64,000 nt of DNA from Gnetum montanum (Eukaryota > Streptophyta > Gnetopsida > Gnetales > Gnetaceae). The notes under the pieces were generated by a model. That model made no database searches, was not told the DNA's origin, and worked only from the letters and a program-made list of their open reading frames with translations. The number at the start of each line of letters is the position of its first letter. Within the stretch, counting starts at the first letter, position 1. Below are positions 10,041 to 23,014 of the stretch, piece after piece. The stretch is from assembly GCA_015680685.1 (NCBI GenBank), contig MNCI01022151.1:117563-181562 (forward strand), given 5' to 3'. The position numbers and the translations under genes were made by a program.

Positions 10041-11869
10041 TATTGATTGACTTCAATAACTTTGTTTGAAAGGAGAAAACTACCAAGATTTACAAAAATT
10101 TAATGGATACTTGCAACTCAAAACACATAGGAGAGATACAAATTCAGGGTAGGCACACCAATTTGCAAGGCTTAATGTTTGTTGTGTTTTGATAGAAGCA
10201 TATTCTTAGTTGAAATATGCTAATATTAGGATGAAGAACTCTTCAATTTTGTTGAGGATAACTCTATTTTATTTTTCTTGATTATCAAGAATAATGAGTG
10301 GGTAGTAGTATTTTAATGGGTCCAAGTTAATTTTTTTTTGCCATTTTTCCATAGAAGACTCTTCTTCAAAGACATCTAAAACATTTTATATGGAAGACTC
10401 AAATCTCATCAAGCATCAAGCATATAAAAAAATATACCAAAGCAAGACCCAATGAATAGGCCAGTTAGATCTTTATGGTTCTAATTATTCAAAAAGATAC
10501 CAAATATACAGCAACAATCAAGTGGGTTGCAACCTGCATAAAAAATAATCACTTTTTGAAAATATAAAATTTCAAAAGTAGTTTAAGTGGCTTGGTAGCT
10601 AACAAATTGCATTAACCAAAATTGGATAGAGTTGTCATGGGTGAAGTTTTATACTAGTCTCTAACATGTAAAATAGAAATGTTATGTGTTATAATTATTG
10701 GCTTTCAAAATATTTCAATAGATTAGAAAAAAATAATTAATTAATAAGTATCAACTATATACTATAATTTTAATATTATTTATACATTTTTTTAAAATTA
10801 AAATATGATAGTAGCTAGCAACTTTACTAAACATAAACATGGATATAGTTATCAAAAGATAAAAAAGTGTCAAGAACAACTATCAAGTATAAATTAGCAA
10901 AATAAATTATGAACATAATAGCAACCTTAAAATAACGAATGCAGCAACCTTGAAACCTTGAAAATCTAGTAGATAAAATATCAAAACATTCAAGAGCTAC
11001 AACATACATCAACCTTATAGTCCAATAGTATGGCACATATTAACAACATTTACACTCTTGTACAAGTAACAACATTTCTACATAGTGAAATTCATATGTA
11101 AAACAAAGAAGACAAAAATCTCTTAAAAATGTAAAGCATACTTACATATTATTGAGAAAAATTATAGTGAATGGATAAAATAATTAAGCCAACTTCAGTA
11201 GATCTAAGGATCTATAAGAAAACATAGAAGTTCTACTAATCATAGTTTAATTAACAAAAACAAATCTTTAGCAAAAAAAGCTCTAGAAACCTTTCCAACA
11301 TCCACCAACAATTTTTAAGAAAACTTAAATATCATTAATGACCTCAAAGTACAAGAATAGTCTCCAAAACTGTCAAAGTGTGTCAAGTAAAGTGCAATCT
11401 CCAGAACCTTCAAAGTTTACCAACTAAAGCATAAGGGAACATAGGATTATTATAGAAATAGAAATAACATTTAGAATAGAAGTATTATGCATCAAGAATA
11501 TCATGTATATGAACTCCTTTGGTTACTTCATTTAAGTAAATACTACCTGCAAGAGTTTATCGTTTATGTTCTCTCTTAAATGCAATTGTATAAACGTAAT
11601 GTCAAAATCAATGAACATAGGTTGAGCATTGAAAGTCATCTTATTATATATTATGTAATGGTAAGATATTTTTGTTAGAAACACATTGTGCCATGAAAAG
11701 TATTTTTGATACAATTTGAAACAAATAATCCATTTGCAAGATTGTTTACTAATGGTTTTTCATTTCTAAAAAAAAACATAAAGCCTCATAAAAAAGTTGT
11801 GTTATTGGCAAATATGAAAATTATAGCATTGCTCTATCAAAAGTAGTGTAAGATGTTTTAAGTGTGATA
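10041..11869. other. AT-rich DNA without recognised genes
   Basis: I see no convincing gene, LTR or RNA gene here. Open frames are short and unlike known families. It may be the 3' flank of the NLR relic. Confidence 0.6.
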
Positions 11870-14130
11870 TTAAGTCCATGGCATCTTTGGGAAAGTTGCC
11901 ACATTTAAGTTTGTCTAACTACATAGGATAACCAGAGTACGTACCATCATACCTTAATTTGTAGTTGCTTTAGTTTAGGAAACCCTGGGATAGAGCTTTT
12001 ACCTAAATGTTTTCATATGTTAACCTTTCTAAGTTAATTAACTTGGAAAGGTCATTCAATAGGCTCATCAACTCAACACAATTAGATATAGTTAATGATC
12101 TTAGATTTTGAAGAAAAGAATAGAACATAGACAAGAAATTCACAATGGGAATTTTATTTAAGACTAGGTTGACCAAATTAATGAGACTCTTACAACTATT
12201 AGGTAGGATGCTTATTCCAGTTTTGCTAATGTTAAGTCTTGACAATGTTGAAAATATTACTATACTTTTTGGCCAAGCCTTAAGCTTAGTGCAACTATGT
12301 AAAAGTAAATCCTCCAATCAGAAAACTAGCTTGTCTTTTGGCAAAGTATTCAGAAGAGTGTAGTTGTTAAGCTCTATTGTTTTCAATTTGGATAACTTAT
12401 GTATGTTCCCTAGTCTCCAAGAAATTCTGTAGCACCAACTCCTTTAGACTGACTAGAGGGGCATAACTCAGGTGTGAAGTCTCTCATGCCACTTGCTTTT
12501 AAAGTAGATAAAGTTGTCAAATGTTACAAAGTTTCAGAAAAACACTTATTTGATAAACTTACTGACAAGTAGAAATTCCAAGGTACATAGCTTAGTCAAT
12601 AAACTAACTTCGAGATAAACTCTTTAACCAAAAGCAATCCTCTATGTGGAGTATCTTTAAATTTTTAGCATACTAGCATAGTTGAACTAGCAACTGGGTC
12701 AAAAATTTGGAACAGAAAAATAGCTCCTCAAGCTTTTGCAACTTATTGAAATCACCTTTCAATGTCTTTAATTCCTCACCTATATTCAATCAAAGTTTGT
12801 CCAAGAATGAGGTAGACAGAAATTTAAAAGGTATCGTAGAAGTAGTAGCATCATCTTCACTTGATATATTTAGTAGAAAACAATCCTCCAGCCAAGTCAT
12901 ATTTGGCCAAATATTTTAGGAATCCCATGTTCTCGCAATAGCTAATTTGTAGACATTTTTAAAATTTTGTGGCATGTTCCATCCATCCAATAAACCCTTC
13001 AATTTTGAACAACCAAAAATGGATAGCATCTTTGAGGAGGTGAGACTTCTCAAATCACTAGGAAAACTAACAAGCTCTAAATAGTTGCATACAATAAATA
13101 TTCTGAAGCATCTTGATGAACATACACCAAATTAAAGTTCTTTGAGTTATAGCAAATGCAATTTATCAATTCTAAACTAGAGAGATTGGTAAAGCCTTCT
13201 AAACTTGTGAATGGAAATGTAGAATTCCCCACGCTCAGTAATCCTAGGTCAACAAACATGGTTTGGAAAAATTTGAAGAGAAAACTAATGAAATTTCAAA
13301 GTCTATTAGTTGAACAAGCTTTGAAATTTCAAATTTAGGAAAATAGATGAACAAGGGATCGACATTTGAAGAGATAGTAAGAGTAATGATACTTTTAAAA
13401 GAAATTAGGGAGATACATAGAGAAATTTAAGGTTTTCAAACATTTTTATTCTGAATAAAATACTTGTTGGTCTCATCTAAAATTGTTGCCTTCAAAATAT
13501 CATAAACTATCACTTGATCATCTCTTTTCTATACCATATCCTTCTTCAACAAGCTTTCTTCGACTATCAAACCAATAATCTCCTAGTTACTTTAGTTTAT
13601 CTAGTGGAATCGAAGCATGCACAAACCACTGCAGATATCTAAAAATGCAATTTGGAAATTAACATTTAATTTTTTAAATGAATAGTAAAATATTAGGGAT
13701 GGGCTTGTAGTTGCATGAATAAGAAGTAAGATCTCCCTTGTTCAATTCATTAATAATTTGCTTGTAGCATTCTAAGCTTCTGTTATCTATCTCTAACATG
13801 AATTCCTATGAGATGCAGAAGAATAGGAATTCCATAGCATAAGTCCCTAACTTTTTCCAACTTTTGCATCTCATTGGGGAATTGTTTCTGACCATCAATG
13901 GAATCCATGATAGTCCTATATAACAATTCCTTAGCATCTTTACTACTTAAGGTTTGTATTTAGTACTTTTCAACTTTGCCAATCTCTTCAACCTTGAGCC
14001 TAACATCTCTATCTTTGGATGTAATTAGAATTCTAAGATTTGTCCCATGGATTCTTGTAGTAAACCAAAATGAAGACAAATGCTTAAAACTTTTAGATAT
14101 GGTGGGCACCACTGTTATGTCTCAAAGATA
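11870..14130 (-). pseudogene. NLR (NB-LRR) disease-resistance gene relic
   Basis: Minus-strand fragments follow the order of an NLR. LRILITSKDRDVRLKVEEIG near 14050-13980 resembles the RNBS-B region. CYGIPILLHLIG near 13850 is a decayed GLPLAL motif. DDQVIVYDILK near 13520 sits where the MHD region should be. Leucine-rich repeats follow at 13259-13077 and 12317-12003 (LSRLNISKTGISILPNSCKS) and near 11970 (FPKLKQLQI). No P-loop is visible, and stops and frame changes separate the pieces. NLRs are cytosolic immune receptors; this one is broken. Whether it was TIR- or CC-type cannot be told. Confidence 0.7.
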
Positions 14131-15049
14131 TGAGGGAATACTTTAGAAACAACAATAACAAAAATGTTTTGAATAATGCCTTGCATATAGGTTTGGGGAA
14201 CTATATACTTTGCTACAATTCCAGCTCAAGGATCTTTAAATAACTTTCTTTTTATGAAACTAAAATTAAAATTTTATTATATTCCAAAGACAACTTAGAT
14301 CTCTATTAACCAAATAAATTTCAACTAGGTTATTACCATTGGGCTTATTAACTGCTATAATACTTATATCAATAAAAATAAAATGTTTATTCAAGGAAAA
14401 TAAAAACCTCAAAATGGATCAATCTTAAGCAAAAGGTTTCACCCCTAACGCTACAAAGCCCAAGCCACAAATACAAGGATTTATTAGAAATCTTGTATAA
14501 AGAAAATTAACAGGTAAATGTACATGTTGCCTAAATCGTAAGGCTAAATGGCATTATTTCTTAACATTGATCATGACTATGTACAAAGTTCAAAACATAA
14601 ATAGTATATTGAAGGAAGCTTACATGATACAGATTCATGACCACAAAAAAATTACAAAGCATGATAAACTTTGACGAACTTCCTCTAACAAATGCTTGTG
14701 TTGAAACTTAGCTTTTTGAGCATGAGTTAACAACTTTGGGCTTTGTACATTAACAGATTTAGATAGAGAAAGAAAAAATGGAAAAGATAAGGAACTTTGA
14801 ATGATAGAATTAGATCATGTGAACTCTGGAATTAGATCATGCGGTTTAGTAATTATCATAATAACAATTACAAATTTAAAATTAATAAATAAAACTTTGG
14901 GATAACATATCATAAGCACAACCCCATCACTAGCCATTTAAAAACTAATAACAATGTGAGTCTAGCTATGAAACTTATAAGTCATAGCTTATGCCAACCA
15001 TGGGAATGTTGATGTCAACAATAGTTTCAATTCTACTAGGCAACGTTAA
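14131..15049. other. Flank between NLR relic and element E, with a dispersed repeat
   Basis: No gene is seen. The segment 14375-14685 is repeated in the same orientation at 27445-27753 with scattered changes, so related DNA lies on both sides of element E. Confidence 0.6.
14375..14685 (+). repeat. Dispersed 310-bp repeat, copy 1
   Basis: It shares words such as GGATTTATTAGAAATC and CATAAATAGTATATTGAAG with 27445-27753 over the whole length. It has no LTR-like ends. Nature unknown. Confidence 0.8.
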
Positions 15050-15054
15050 GTTAT

Positions 15055-15655
15055 TGTGACATCTCGTCCTCGAATGTCATGGAAAATGTCAAATATACAA
15101 TATATTAGACATTATGCATACAAGAAAATATACCAAATGCAAAATATAAGTGATATTTAACATTATGTATAAAGAAAATAATAGGAAAAATGCAAAAAGA
15201 GAAAAAAAATGCTGTATTGATATAGAATAGCATATCTGGATCATGCTCTGAGAATGTTTCTTAGGGTTTTTTTCCTTTGGAATTTATCCCTTAAAGGTAA
15301 TCCAACACTGCCATCATAGTTAGGCCTATAACCTAGCTAGAAGGGATGACTAGTCCACTTCTTGTCCTACTTCACCCAACTTCTCGTAACTTGCCTATAC
15401 CAGCTCCACCACCCCATGACTTGCCTATACCAGATCCACCATTCCATGTTGGCATGACCTCTAACCCCGAGTATAAATGCTTTAGGCCAAACCCTCAAAG
15501 GTTACCTCAAGAGACACGTCTATTATCATAATGCACCCTTTTGGGTCTTAATCAAAACTATCCTTTTGGGTCTTATTAAAATGACAATAACACTTGTTAT
15601 GAAGAGACACCATCTTCATTAGTTAGCAGCCTCATTTGGGAATGGTGATGTGACA
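15055..15655 (-). mobile_element. 3' LTR of E
   Basis: This 601-bp LTR aligns throughout with 26261-26865. Its ends on the plus strand are TGTGACATC and GATGTGACA. A TATA-like GCATTTATAC lies near 15470-15480 on the minus strand. Confidence 0.8.
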
Positions 15656-15675
15656 ATCTACCTTCTTTAGGTTTT
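15656..15675 (-). other. Probable polypurine tract of E
   Basis: On the minus strand CCTAAAGAAGGTAGAT immediately precedes the LTR start TGTCACATC. It is purine-rich and correctly placed, though short. Confidence 0.5.
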
Positions 15676-16109
15676 GTTCATCCTCGAACAAATCCACGTT
15701 CTCTATCTTTTTCTAGCTGCAATGCTTTCTTTTATGATCCTGTGCTTCAATAATTTGATTTCTCCTTTAAACTTGAAGTTGTTTCTTGCTTATTCTACAA
15801 ATAAGATATATGTGAGAAAGATTATATAGAAAATTAAATATTACTTTCTTGATACTTACTTGAAAATGACAAAAGATGAATTAATGATTTATCAACCACT
15901 AATCACTAGTCCTAACCAGGATCACACAAAGTGCAACTTGGATTTGGTTACCCAAGTGAAGGCAGGGCAAATTCTTTATCCCCAATTTTTATTATCATAG
16001 ATATTTTACTTATCTAATTGAAATATAAATTGCACTATGAAATAAAATAATAAGATCAATCAAATAAAAGTAAGAGTGAGATACTTCTTGATCTTGATCA
16101 ACCTTATGA

Positions 16110-17276
16110 ACTGATGGAAGTAATTGTAATTCTACCATAAGTGGTATATGATCAAATGGTCTTATTCGGGATGGTAAGGCTTGATCTTGATTCTTCTCAA
16201 CTTCTTCTTTAGAAATTAACTCTAGTAACTTGGTAACTTGAAAGAATCAGACATCGTATCAAATATAATCCAAAGTCTCAATGAAGAATGTTGTTGACCC
16301 ATCCTCATTAATCATAGTAAAGTAATTGGTAAACTGTGGTTCTTGATGAATGTTATCCATCAACATCATCTATTCTTGAATTCTAGAGTTTGATTTATCT
16401 ACTGAAGATTCAAAGTAAGTAGAATATGCACTGACTAATGGAATTACATGCTAAATTGATGAAAAGATCTTCTTCAAGTTAGGTTCATCTTCCAAAGATT
16501 TCTTTACATATCCATATTTTAAGAATTGATAAACACTACTTCCAACTTTTGCATTAAAGTCTCCACAAAGAATAAATGGAACTGGTACAACTCAGGAATA
16601 ACTTCTTCTTTAAACTTTCTTCTATTTGCTTAATCAAGTATACTCCTTGACAAAGTCTAACATCTGAACATGTTGGTTTGGCAATTAAATGTGTGTTGAC
16701 CATGCATACACATCTTCTTAATAGATGAACTTTTATAATCATTGCCAGGGCTATGTGATTTTTCCAAAATCTTGATTGTTCTTTTTTTCCCATCACTTGA
16801 AGTTATGAAACTTCAAAAATCATATTTTCTAAACTCTATTCAAATCTTTGTACTAATTCAAACTTGGCTTTTTTATAAAAGATCACACAACTATCTATGT
16901 TGTAATTCCTACAATATGCTAATCTGTACAGCTCAAAAGAAGAACTTCTACAAGAACCTTTTTGCTTATAAATACCTCTATATCTCATCTTTTCCAAATC
17001 TGGTTGAAATTGATATAGAAATTTCCATGGTAAGACTTCTTGTAAGCACAAGCCATCAATATCCAAATCTTGTAATTCTACTAAGATGCATGAATATCGA
17101 TATTCATGCCAATCCAAGGCCCATGATGGACATAGCAGATATTGTTTCTCACTCACTAGTGATCTTGCAAGCACATTGTATGTTGCAACTTTCATTCCTA
17201 TTCTTGGATTCTTATCTGGATCATTTCTCTTCATGAATATCATACTCCTTGTTGAAATGAGATTTTGAATCTCCAT
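16110..17276 (-). pseudogene. CCR4-like deadenylase (EEP-domain) relic inside element E
   Basis: The minus strand from the ATG at 17276 encodes GMKVATYNVLARSLVSEK, CPSWALDW, DGLCLQEV and SCVIFYKKAKFELVQRFE. This matches the start of the exonuclease-endonuclease-phosphatase domain of CCR4/CNOT6 deadenylases, which remove mRNA poly(A) tails in the CCR4-NOT complex. Further along come NHIALAMII, CMVNTHLIA and PFILCGDFNAKVGS near 16565-16530, then PLVSAYS, and DHIPLMVELQ near 16140, which matches the terminal histidine motif. Thus most catalytic-domain motifs are present in order. Two in-frame stops (near 16836 and 16800) and a frameshift near 16595 break it. No introns are visible across about 1.1 kb, which suggests a retrocopy of spliced mRNA. 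Confidence 0.75.
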
Positions 17277-18193
17277 GTTGTTTTGTCCTATGTTTTGATT
17301 GCAAAATGGATTAATATACCCTTTTCTTGACGGTTGAAGATTGTTCTGTTTCTTAAACTAATACATTAACTAATCATTAACTAATACATCGACTGCTTAT
17401 CAACTGATACTGATATAGCAACTGATTCTCCAATTAATATATCTAATTTTATAATTACATTATCTAATTTTAGTAATATTTAACGACAATGTATAATTTT
17501 AGTAACATGTAACTATATTATTTGATTCTTAGTGATCTTTTTACCCCCCTTAAGAACACTAACTTTGGTAGTGTAACTAATGACATGCCATAGTGATCTT
17601 AAGATTATTTGCTCGGGTTATGTACTAAATCTTAAAGCTTAAAATGTTAAATTTATAATATCATTGAATTATAGGGTGCCCAAATGATAAATCTAATCTC
17701 ACCATTGAGTTTAGAAGGGTGAAAAATGTTAGAAATAATTGTTCATATGTTGAAAATGAACATTGTATGCTTCAGTGATGCCAAAAGTAAACTTTTGAGG
17801 ATCTTGAGGCACTATATCAAGCAAGAGTTAAAACTAATCTTTGGGGTTCCCTAGGATGGATCTAACTTCACCACTGAGCTTAGAAGGTTGAAATCTATAG
17901 GAAATGACTCTTTATTCGCTGAAAAAGGTTTCAGAAATTAAAAGTTATGCTTATGGAGTCTAAGTACTTTTCTACGGGCTTAATTGTTGAATTTTTATCT
18001 CTATTGCTACCATCGCGCCAAATTCTAATTTTGGAAACTATTTTCCCAAGTTCCTAATTTAAACTAACAATTCAATGACGAAAATTTAAATTTTTCGTTA
18101 ATTGAGAAAAATTTCAAAGTTTTCTGTTAGTTGACGGACAATTAAAAATATTTGTCATGTAATAAAGAATTTGCCATTTCATTGTGAACAACA

Positions 18194-18301
18194 GCAACCG
18201 CCATGGTGGCACGCAAGCGGTGGCCTAGGTGGTTGCCGAGGTGGTTGCCGAGTGGCAACCACCATGGTCGCACGCAAGCGGTGGCCGAGGTGGTTGCCAA
18301 G
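18194..18301 (+). repeat. 47-bp direct repeats, GC-rich
   Basis: 18194-18240 and 18255-18301 both read GCAACC(G/A)CCATGGT...GGTTGCC. A 14-bp partial copy separates them. GCAACC and GGTTGC also make inverted repeats. Confidence 0.85.
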
Positions 18302-18365
18302 TGGCTAAGCGGTGGATAGCAATGGGGCAAGGACACAGACGAGGCAAGCAATGTAGTAGATGAAA

Positions 18366-18451
18366 GTGCACGTTGGCGGTAGCGACCATGATGAAATCAG
18401 CGATAGAGGTGCATGTTCGCGGTAGTGACGATGATGAAATCAGCGAAAAAG
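18366..18451 (+). repeat. 43-bp tandem duplication
   Basis: 18366-18408 and 18409-18451 are adjacent copies ending ATGATGAAATCAGCGA plus a few bases, with a few substitutions. Confidence 0.85.
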
Positions 18452-19122
18452 GACTACGTTGTGTGGCTCAGCCTAGGCCTATGCGCCCCCCTTTGCAACA
18501 TGTCTCACCCTCACTAGGCCTGTGCACCCATCCCTAGGTTCGCGTGGCCCCTTTTGCAGGCCTACGCCGCCCCTTTTTTGGGGCCTCCATAATTGCATCA
18601 AAATTGGCCGTGGAGAGTTCACACAGAGGTGTCGGATGCACGTTTCCTGCGATCCTGACATTGTTAAACGTGACGTTGAGCCGGCCAAATCTTGTCATCG
18701 CCGCGGACATCGTACTTCGCCGTCTGTGCATGCATGTCGCTTATTCTGCGCAAAATGCCAACAGCAGGATGAAGTTTCCCTACCAGTTTCAGATTGTTTA
18801 ATTGAATGAAACGTAATGCAAGTTTCCCTTGCTCAGTTACTAATTCAGCTCTAAATCTGGAATGCCAATGCATGCCACCTGTGACGTGGTGGATGCCCTA
18901 AAAGAACGGAGAGGCAAAAAAAAAAAAAAAAAGATTTTCTAATTCTAAAAAACTGGCCAAGGCCGCAGGGAAAATTATATTTTATTGCTTCTGCATGCAC
19001 GGCTAACAGTGGGGAGCTAAAATAGCAAGTTTATCACTTTGGAGTAAGGTCGAGTCAGGAATGGTTGAACAGTTGCCGCGTGTGATCTGCAGCTATGAAG
19101 CCACTTTTGTAGTTGTGGAATG

Positions 19123-19789
19123 TGTCACAGGGCAGAAAATCGCAGCAGAATTTTCACAATTTCTACCAAGTGATGGCTCAGCCAGCCCCTCGAAACGCTC
19201 GAATCGCAACGAGAACCCAATCGAAACGAAACGAAGCGCAACAGAGACAACTCGCAACACACCCCAAAGACACGCGAAACCGAAGGCACTCAGATACGGG
19301 CAAAAGCTCCAACCTTTATCTCTCAAAAAGGGTATACAACAATCCCCAGAAGCTCTCCTCTAAAAATGCGAGAATGTTTCGGATGTTATAGGCACGGACA
19401 CCCCCGGCCTTGTCATAGTTACAAAACAGGCACTGCACCTCCACTGAGAGTGCGTGTTCCTGAACTCAAGTGTTGCATGCGACGCACCTGGGTGCATCCC
19501 GCTCCAAAATCGCATGTCTCCTGCATGCGTTCCAAGTCACCACTTCCTGAAAGCGACTACCAGTGTCTCTGGATGCGAACCCAGAGTTAAGTATCAGTTG
19601 CCCAGCAAACTGGATACTCGTGGAAGCTTCATCTTCCATTGGTGCGCTCCGACGCACTTGAGTACTCCTACTCATGTTTGTTCTGCGGCCAACAGAAACG
19701 ACGCCACACCTCTGAGTGCGGGTCAGTTTGGGACATCCCTCGCGTCGGCCAGTACGCGAGTTCGGGGCAGCTTTCAAGATGGTGTAACA
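19123..19789 (-). mobile_element. 3' LTR of F
   Basis: This 667-bp LTR begins TGTCACAGGG and ends GGTGTAACA on the plus strand. It closely matches 24271-24951. The main difference is about 15 bases (GCGCTAAGAACCGCT) near 24325 that are absent here. Confidence 0.92.
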
Positions 19790-22700
19790 AACCCACCCCC
19801 GCCAAGGGTGTTCGACGTCCTCGTCGAACGCAGGTAAGTATGCACCAGATCTTCAAACTGCCACAGGGTGGTGTCGCGCGCCCATGTCGCGTCCTCCCTG
19901 CTTCCACCTTGCCACTGAACTAGGTAGTCAATGCGCCTGTTCTTGCGACTGGCTCCCTCGGTTCGATGAGCAAGAATTTTAACCGCGACCTTTGTGAATT
20001 CCTTGCGAACACCCGGAGGCGCTCTCCGCACTTAATGCCTCGATGCATCCACATGGTACGGTTTCAAGAAACTCATATGGAACGTAGGATGAAGCTTCAT
20101 CCGTTCCGGAAGCCTTAACCGATACGCCACAGGTCCAACTCGTTTAATGACCTCAAACGGGCCATCATACTTCGGTAGCAGACCTCTATGAAAACGCGTA
20201 TCGGTAACGCACTTCCAAATTTGAGGAGTCAATTTTAGGAGCACCTGGTCCCCTTCCTTGAACTCCAACGCCCTCCTATGCGCATCCGCATACTTCTTCA
20301 TGCGCCGCTGCGCTTTGGCCAAGCTTTCTCTTGCTTGTTCTAAGAGTTCCTACTTGTCCCGGGCGAACTGATACGCCGCAGGACACTTCCCTTGAGACTT
20401 GGTTTTGACGACCTCCAAGGACGTCAAGGGCGGATGCCTGAAAACCAGTTCCGCAGGACTCATGCCAGTCGAAGAAGTTTGGTGGAGGTTGTAGCAAAAC
20501 TGGGCCGTATCCAGCAACGACACCCAATTTCGCTGGCTTGCGGTCACAAAGTGACGCAAGTACTCTTCAACAAGAGCGTTCACGCGTTCTGTCTGCCCAT
20601 CCGTTTGAGGATGATTGGCAGTGAAGAACTTCAGCTCCGAGCCCATCAAGGTAAACAGCGCTACCGAGAAGTTCCCCGTGAATCGGGCATCCCGATCACT
20701 CACGATGTCCCTGGGGACCCCGAACACCTTCACAACGTACCGAAAGAACAACTCGGCAGTTGCTTCCGCGGTGCATTCCTTGGGTGCTGCCACAAACACC
20801 GCATACTTGGAGAACCGATCGACCACCACAAGAATGGATGCTTTCCCATCAACCGAAGGAAACCCCGTGATGAAGTCCATCAATACCGATTCCCAAGCCT
20901 TTGCTGGGATAGGGAGAGGCTGAAGAATCCCTGCCTGCTTCTTCCTCTCAGTCTTGTCTAATTGGCAAACTAGACAAGTTCGGACGTATAGCTCTATGTC
21001 CTCCTCCATTTTGGGCCAAAAATACCCCCTATGATAGCAATGCCATCATGCGTTTCACCACGGGGTGACCAGCCCACTGGGTGTCATGTGTCTCACGGAG
21101 CAACTCCTGCCAGAGTCCACGACCCTTAGGCACATACAACCGACTACCCCGAGCGTACAGAAGATCAGAATCAATCCAATACTTCCGCACTAGTCCATCG
21201 CGCACCTGCTGCCGGAGTTGACAATATGTTTTGTCTTCCTCCACGGCTCCCCTAACCTTGTCAACAAAGTTCGATTGAACTGTTGTTAACGCAGCAACGT
21301 ACGCTTGAACCTCCTTGCGACTGAGAGCATCGGCCACTTGGTTTTTCTTCCCAGGGCAATGAACCCAGTTGAAGTCAAATTCGGCAAGGAACTCCTGCCA
21401 CCTCGCCTGCTTCGGAGATAGTTTCTTTTGCGTCGTGAAATATGTGTCTGCCACATTATCTGTGACAACCGTGAACTTGGTTCCAAGCAGATAGTGTCTC
21501 CACACCGTGAGACAATGCACCACTGCAGTCATCTCTTTCTCATGAGCAGTGTACCTTTGCTCCGCTTCTTTCAGCTTGCGACTTTCGAACGCAACGGGAT
21601 GTCCTTCCTGAACCAGAACTCCTCCAAGAGCTCTGTCGGAAGCATTCATGTGAAGTTCAAAAGGAACTTCGAAATTTGGTAACCGAAGCACCGGTTCGGA
21701 GGTTACCGCTTCCTTAACTCGCCAAAAAGCCTTCTCACAGGCTTCAAACCAAACCCAAGTTCGGTCTTTCTTAAGGAGATCAGTAAGAGGAGCTACCTTG
21801 CATGCGTAGCCCTCTATGAAACGGCGATAGTAGTTGGCGAGTCCTAAAAAGGATCGCAACTCGAGCATCTTCTTAGGAGTGGGCCACTCCTCAATCGCTT
21901 TGACCTTTCGGTCATCCATCCGAATCTCCCCGTGTGAAATGCGATGTCCCAGGAACAGGATTTCCTGAACCCCGAATTCGCATTTATCCTTCTTCACGAA
22001 CAGTTGGTTGCTCCGCAACCTGCAGAAAACCTGTCTTAAATGTTCTGCATGAGCCTCCAAGCTCTCACTGTAGACAAAAATGTCGTCTAGATAAACCACC
22101 ACGAAGTGATCCAGAAACTCATACAAGACATCATTCATGAGGTTGCAGAACGTAGCAGGGGCATTGGTGAGTCTGAAAGGCATCACCAGAAACTCGAAGG
22201 AACCGTATCGAGTTACGCACGCCGTTTTTTCTTCGTCCCCGGCGGTGATGCGTACCTGCCAGTAACCGAACCGCAGATCTAGCTTGGTAAAATACCTCGC
22301 TTTGGCCAATCGATCAAACAGATCTGCCACATTTGGCACCGGGTACTTGTTCTTGATGGTGATCTTGTTGAGTGCTCTGTAATCAACACACATCCGCAAT
22401 GTCCCGTCTTGTTTCCTCTGAAACAGCACCGGTGCTCCAAACGGTGCTTTCGACGGTTGGAGGTAGCCAGCCTCCAAAAGCTCATCGAGTTGCCTCCGCA
22501 ACTCCGCAAGCTCCATGGGAGACATGCGATACGGCACGCTCGCAGGCGGCCGCGCACCCGCCTCTAGCTCAATCTTGTGATCAATCCTCCTTCGAGGAGG
22601 CAACACCTTCGGTAACTCGGCAGGCATGACATCAGAGAACTCTGAGAGTAGTGTGCCAACACAATCTGGGACTTCGACCATCTGATCATCCTTGATCTCT

Positions 22701-23014
22701 ATCAAGGTGGCCATAAAAGTCTCTTCCCTTCTTTTCACCCCCGCATTCGTCTGAGCAGCCGATTGCAGTTTCGGCTTCTGCTCTCGATGCGTGATAGAGA
22801 CAAAGTTGGGATGCTGCTCCTCAGCTATCAGCATTCCACCCAAGTGTGACACAACCATGGCTTTTGCCTTCACAAAGAACTCCATGCCAAGAATGAGCTC
22901 AAAATCATCTAGGGGAACAACCATGAAGTTGCACTTCCCTTCCCAAAGACCCACTTTGAGGCTAGATGAGATTAGCCCGTGCACAGGTTGTACACCCGAG
23001 TTCACCGATTTCAC
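19774..23014 (-). pseudogene. F pol: RT, RNase H, integrase, chromodomain
   Basis: Reading continues in the frame of gag after the TGA at 23015-23017. RT shows [32 protein letters not shown] and the catalytic [11 protein letters not shown] near 22070. RNase H carries [19 protein letters not shown] and [13 protein letters not shown]. Integrase has the zinc finger (H..H..C..C, TCLVCQ) and catalytic positions in LMDFITGF, VSDRDARFTG and TDGQTERVN. The GPFEVIKRVGPVAYRLRLPE region and a chromodomain (about 19830-19990, IDYLVQWQGG) follow. Lesions are a TAG plus one extra base near 21020-21030, TAG at 20350-20352 and TAA at 20032-20034. The isolated stops fit C-to-T changes in CGA, CAG or CAA. Confidence 0.9.
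19790..19804 (-). other. Polypurine tract of F
   Basis: On the minus strand GGCGGGGGTGGGTT abuts the LTR start TGTTACACC. Confidence 0.8.

Larger units (their letters stand above)
17277..19122. other. Internal sequence of E, non-coding, with GC-rich repeats
   Basis: No gene is recognised. A motif near 17678-17740 recurs at about 17850-17910 (CTCACCATTGAGTTTAGAAG against TTCACCACTGAGCTTAGAAG). The part from 18180 to 18800 is clearly GC-richer than its surroundings and holds two sets of direct repeats. A run of about 17 A occurs near 18916-18933. Overlapping open frames at 18480-18870 on both strands follow base composition and have no recognisable domain. Confidence 0.6.

Noticed and set aside
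18480-18873. Overlapping open frames on both strands
   Set aside because: They occur in a GC-rich stretch where stop codons are rare. No domain, no start context, and several frames are open at once.
19061-19391. Open frames inside and beside the 3' LTR of F
   Set aside because: Nearly the same frames recur in the 5' LTR at 24270-24644, so they are LTR sequence rather than genes.
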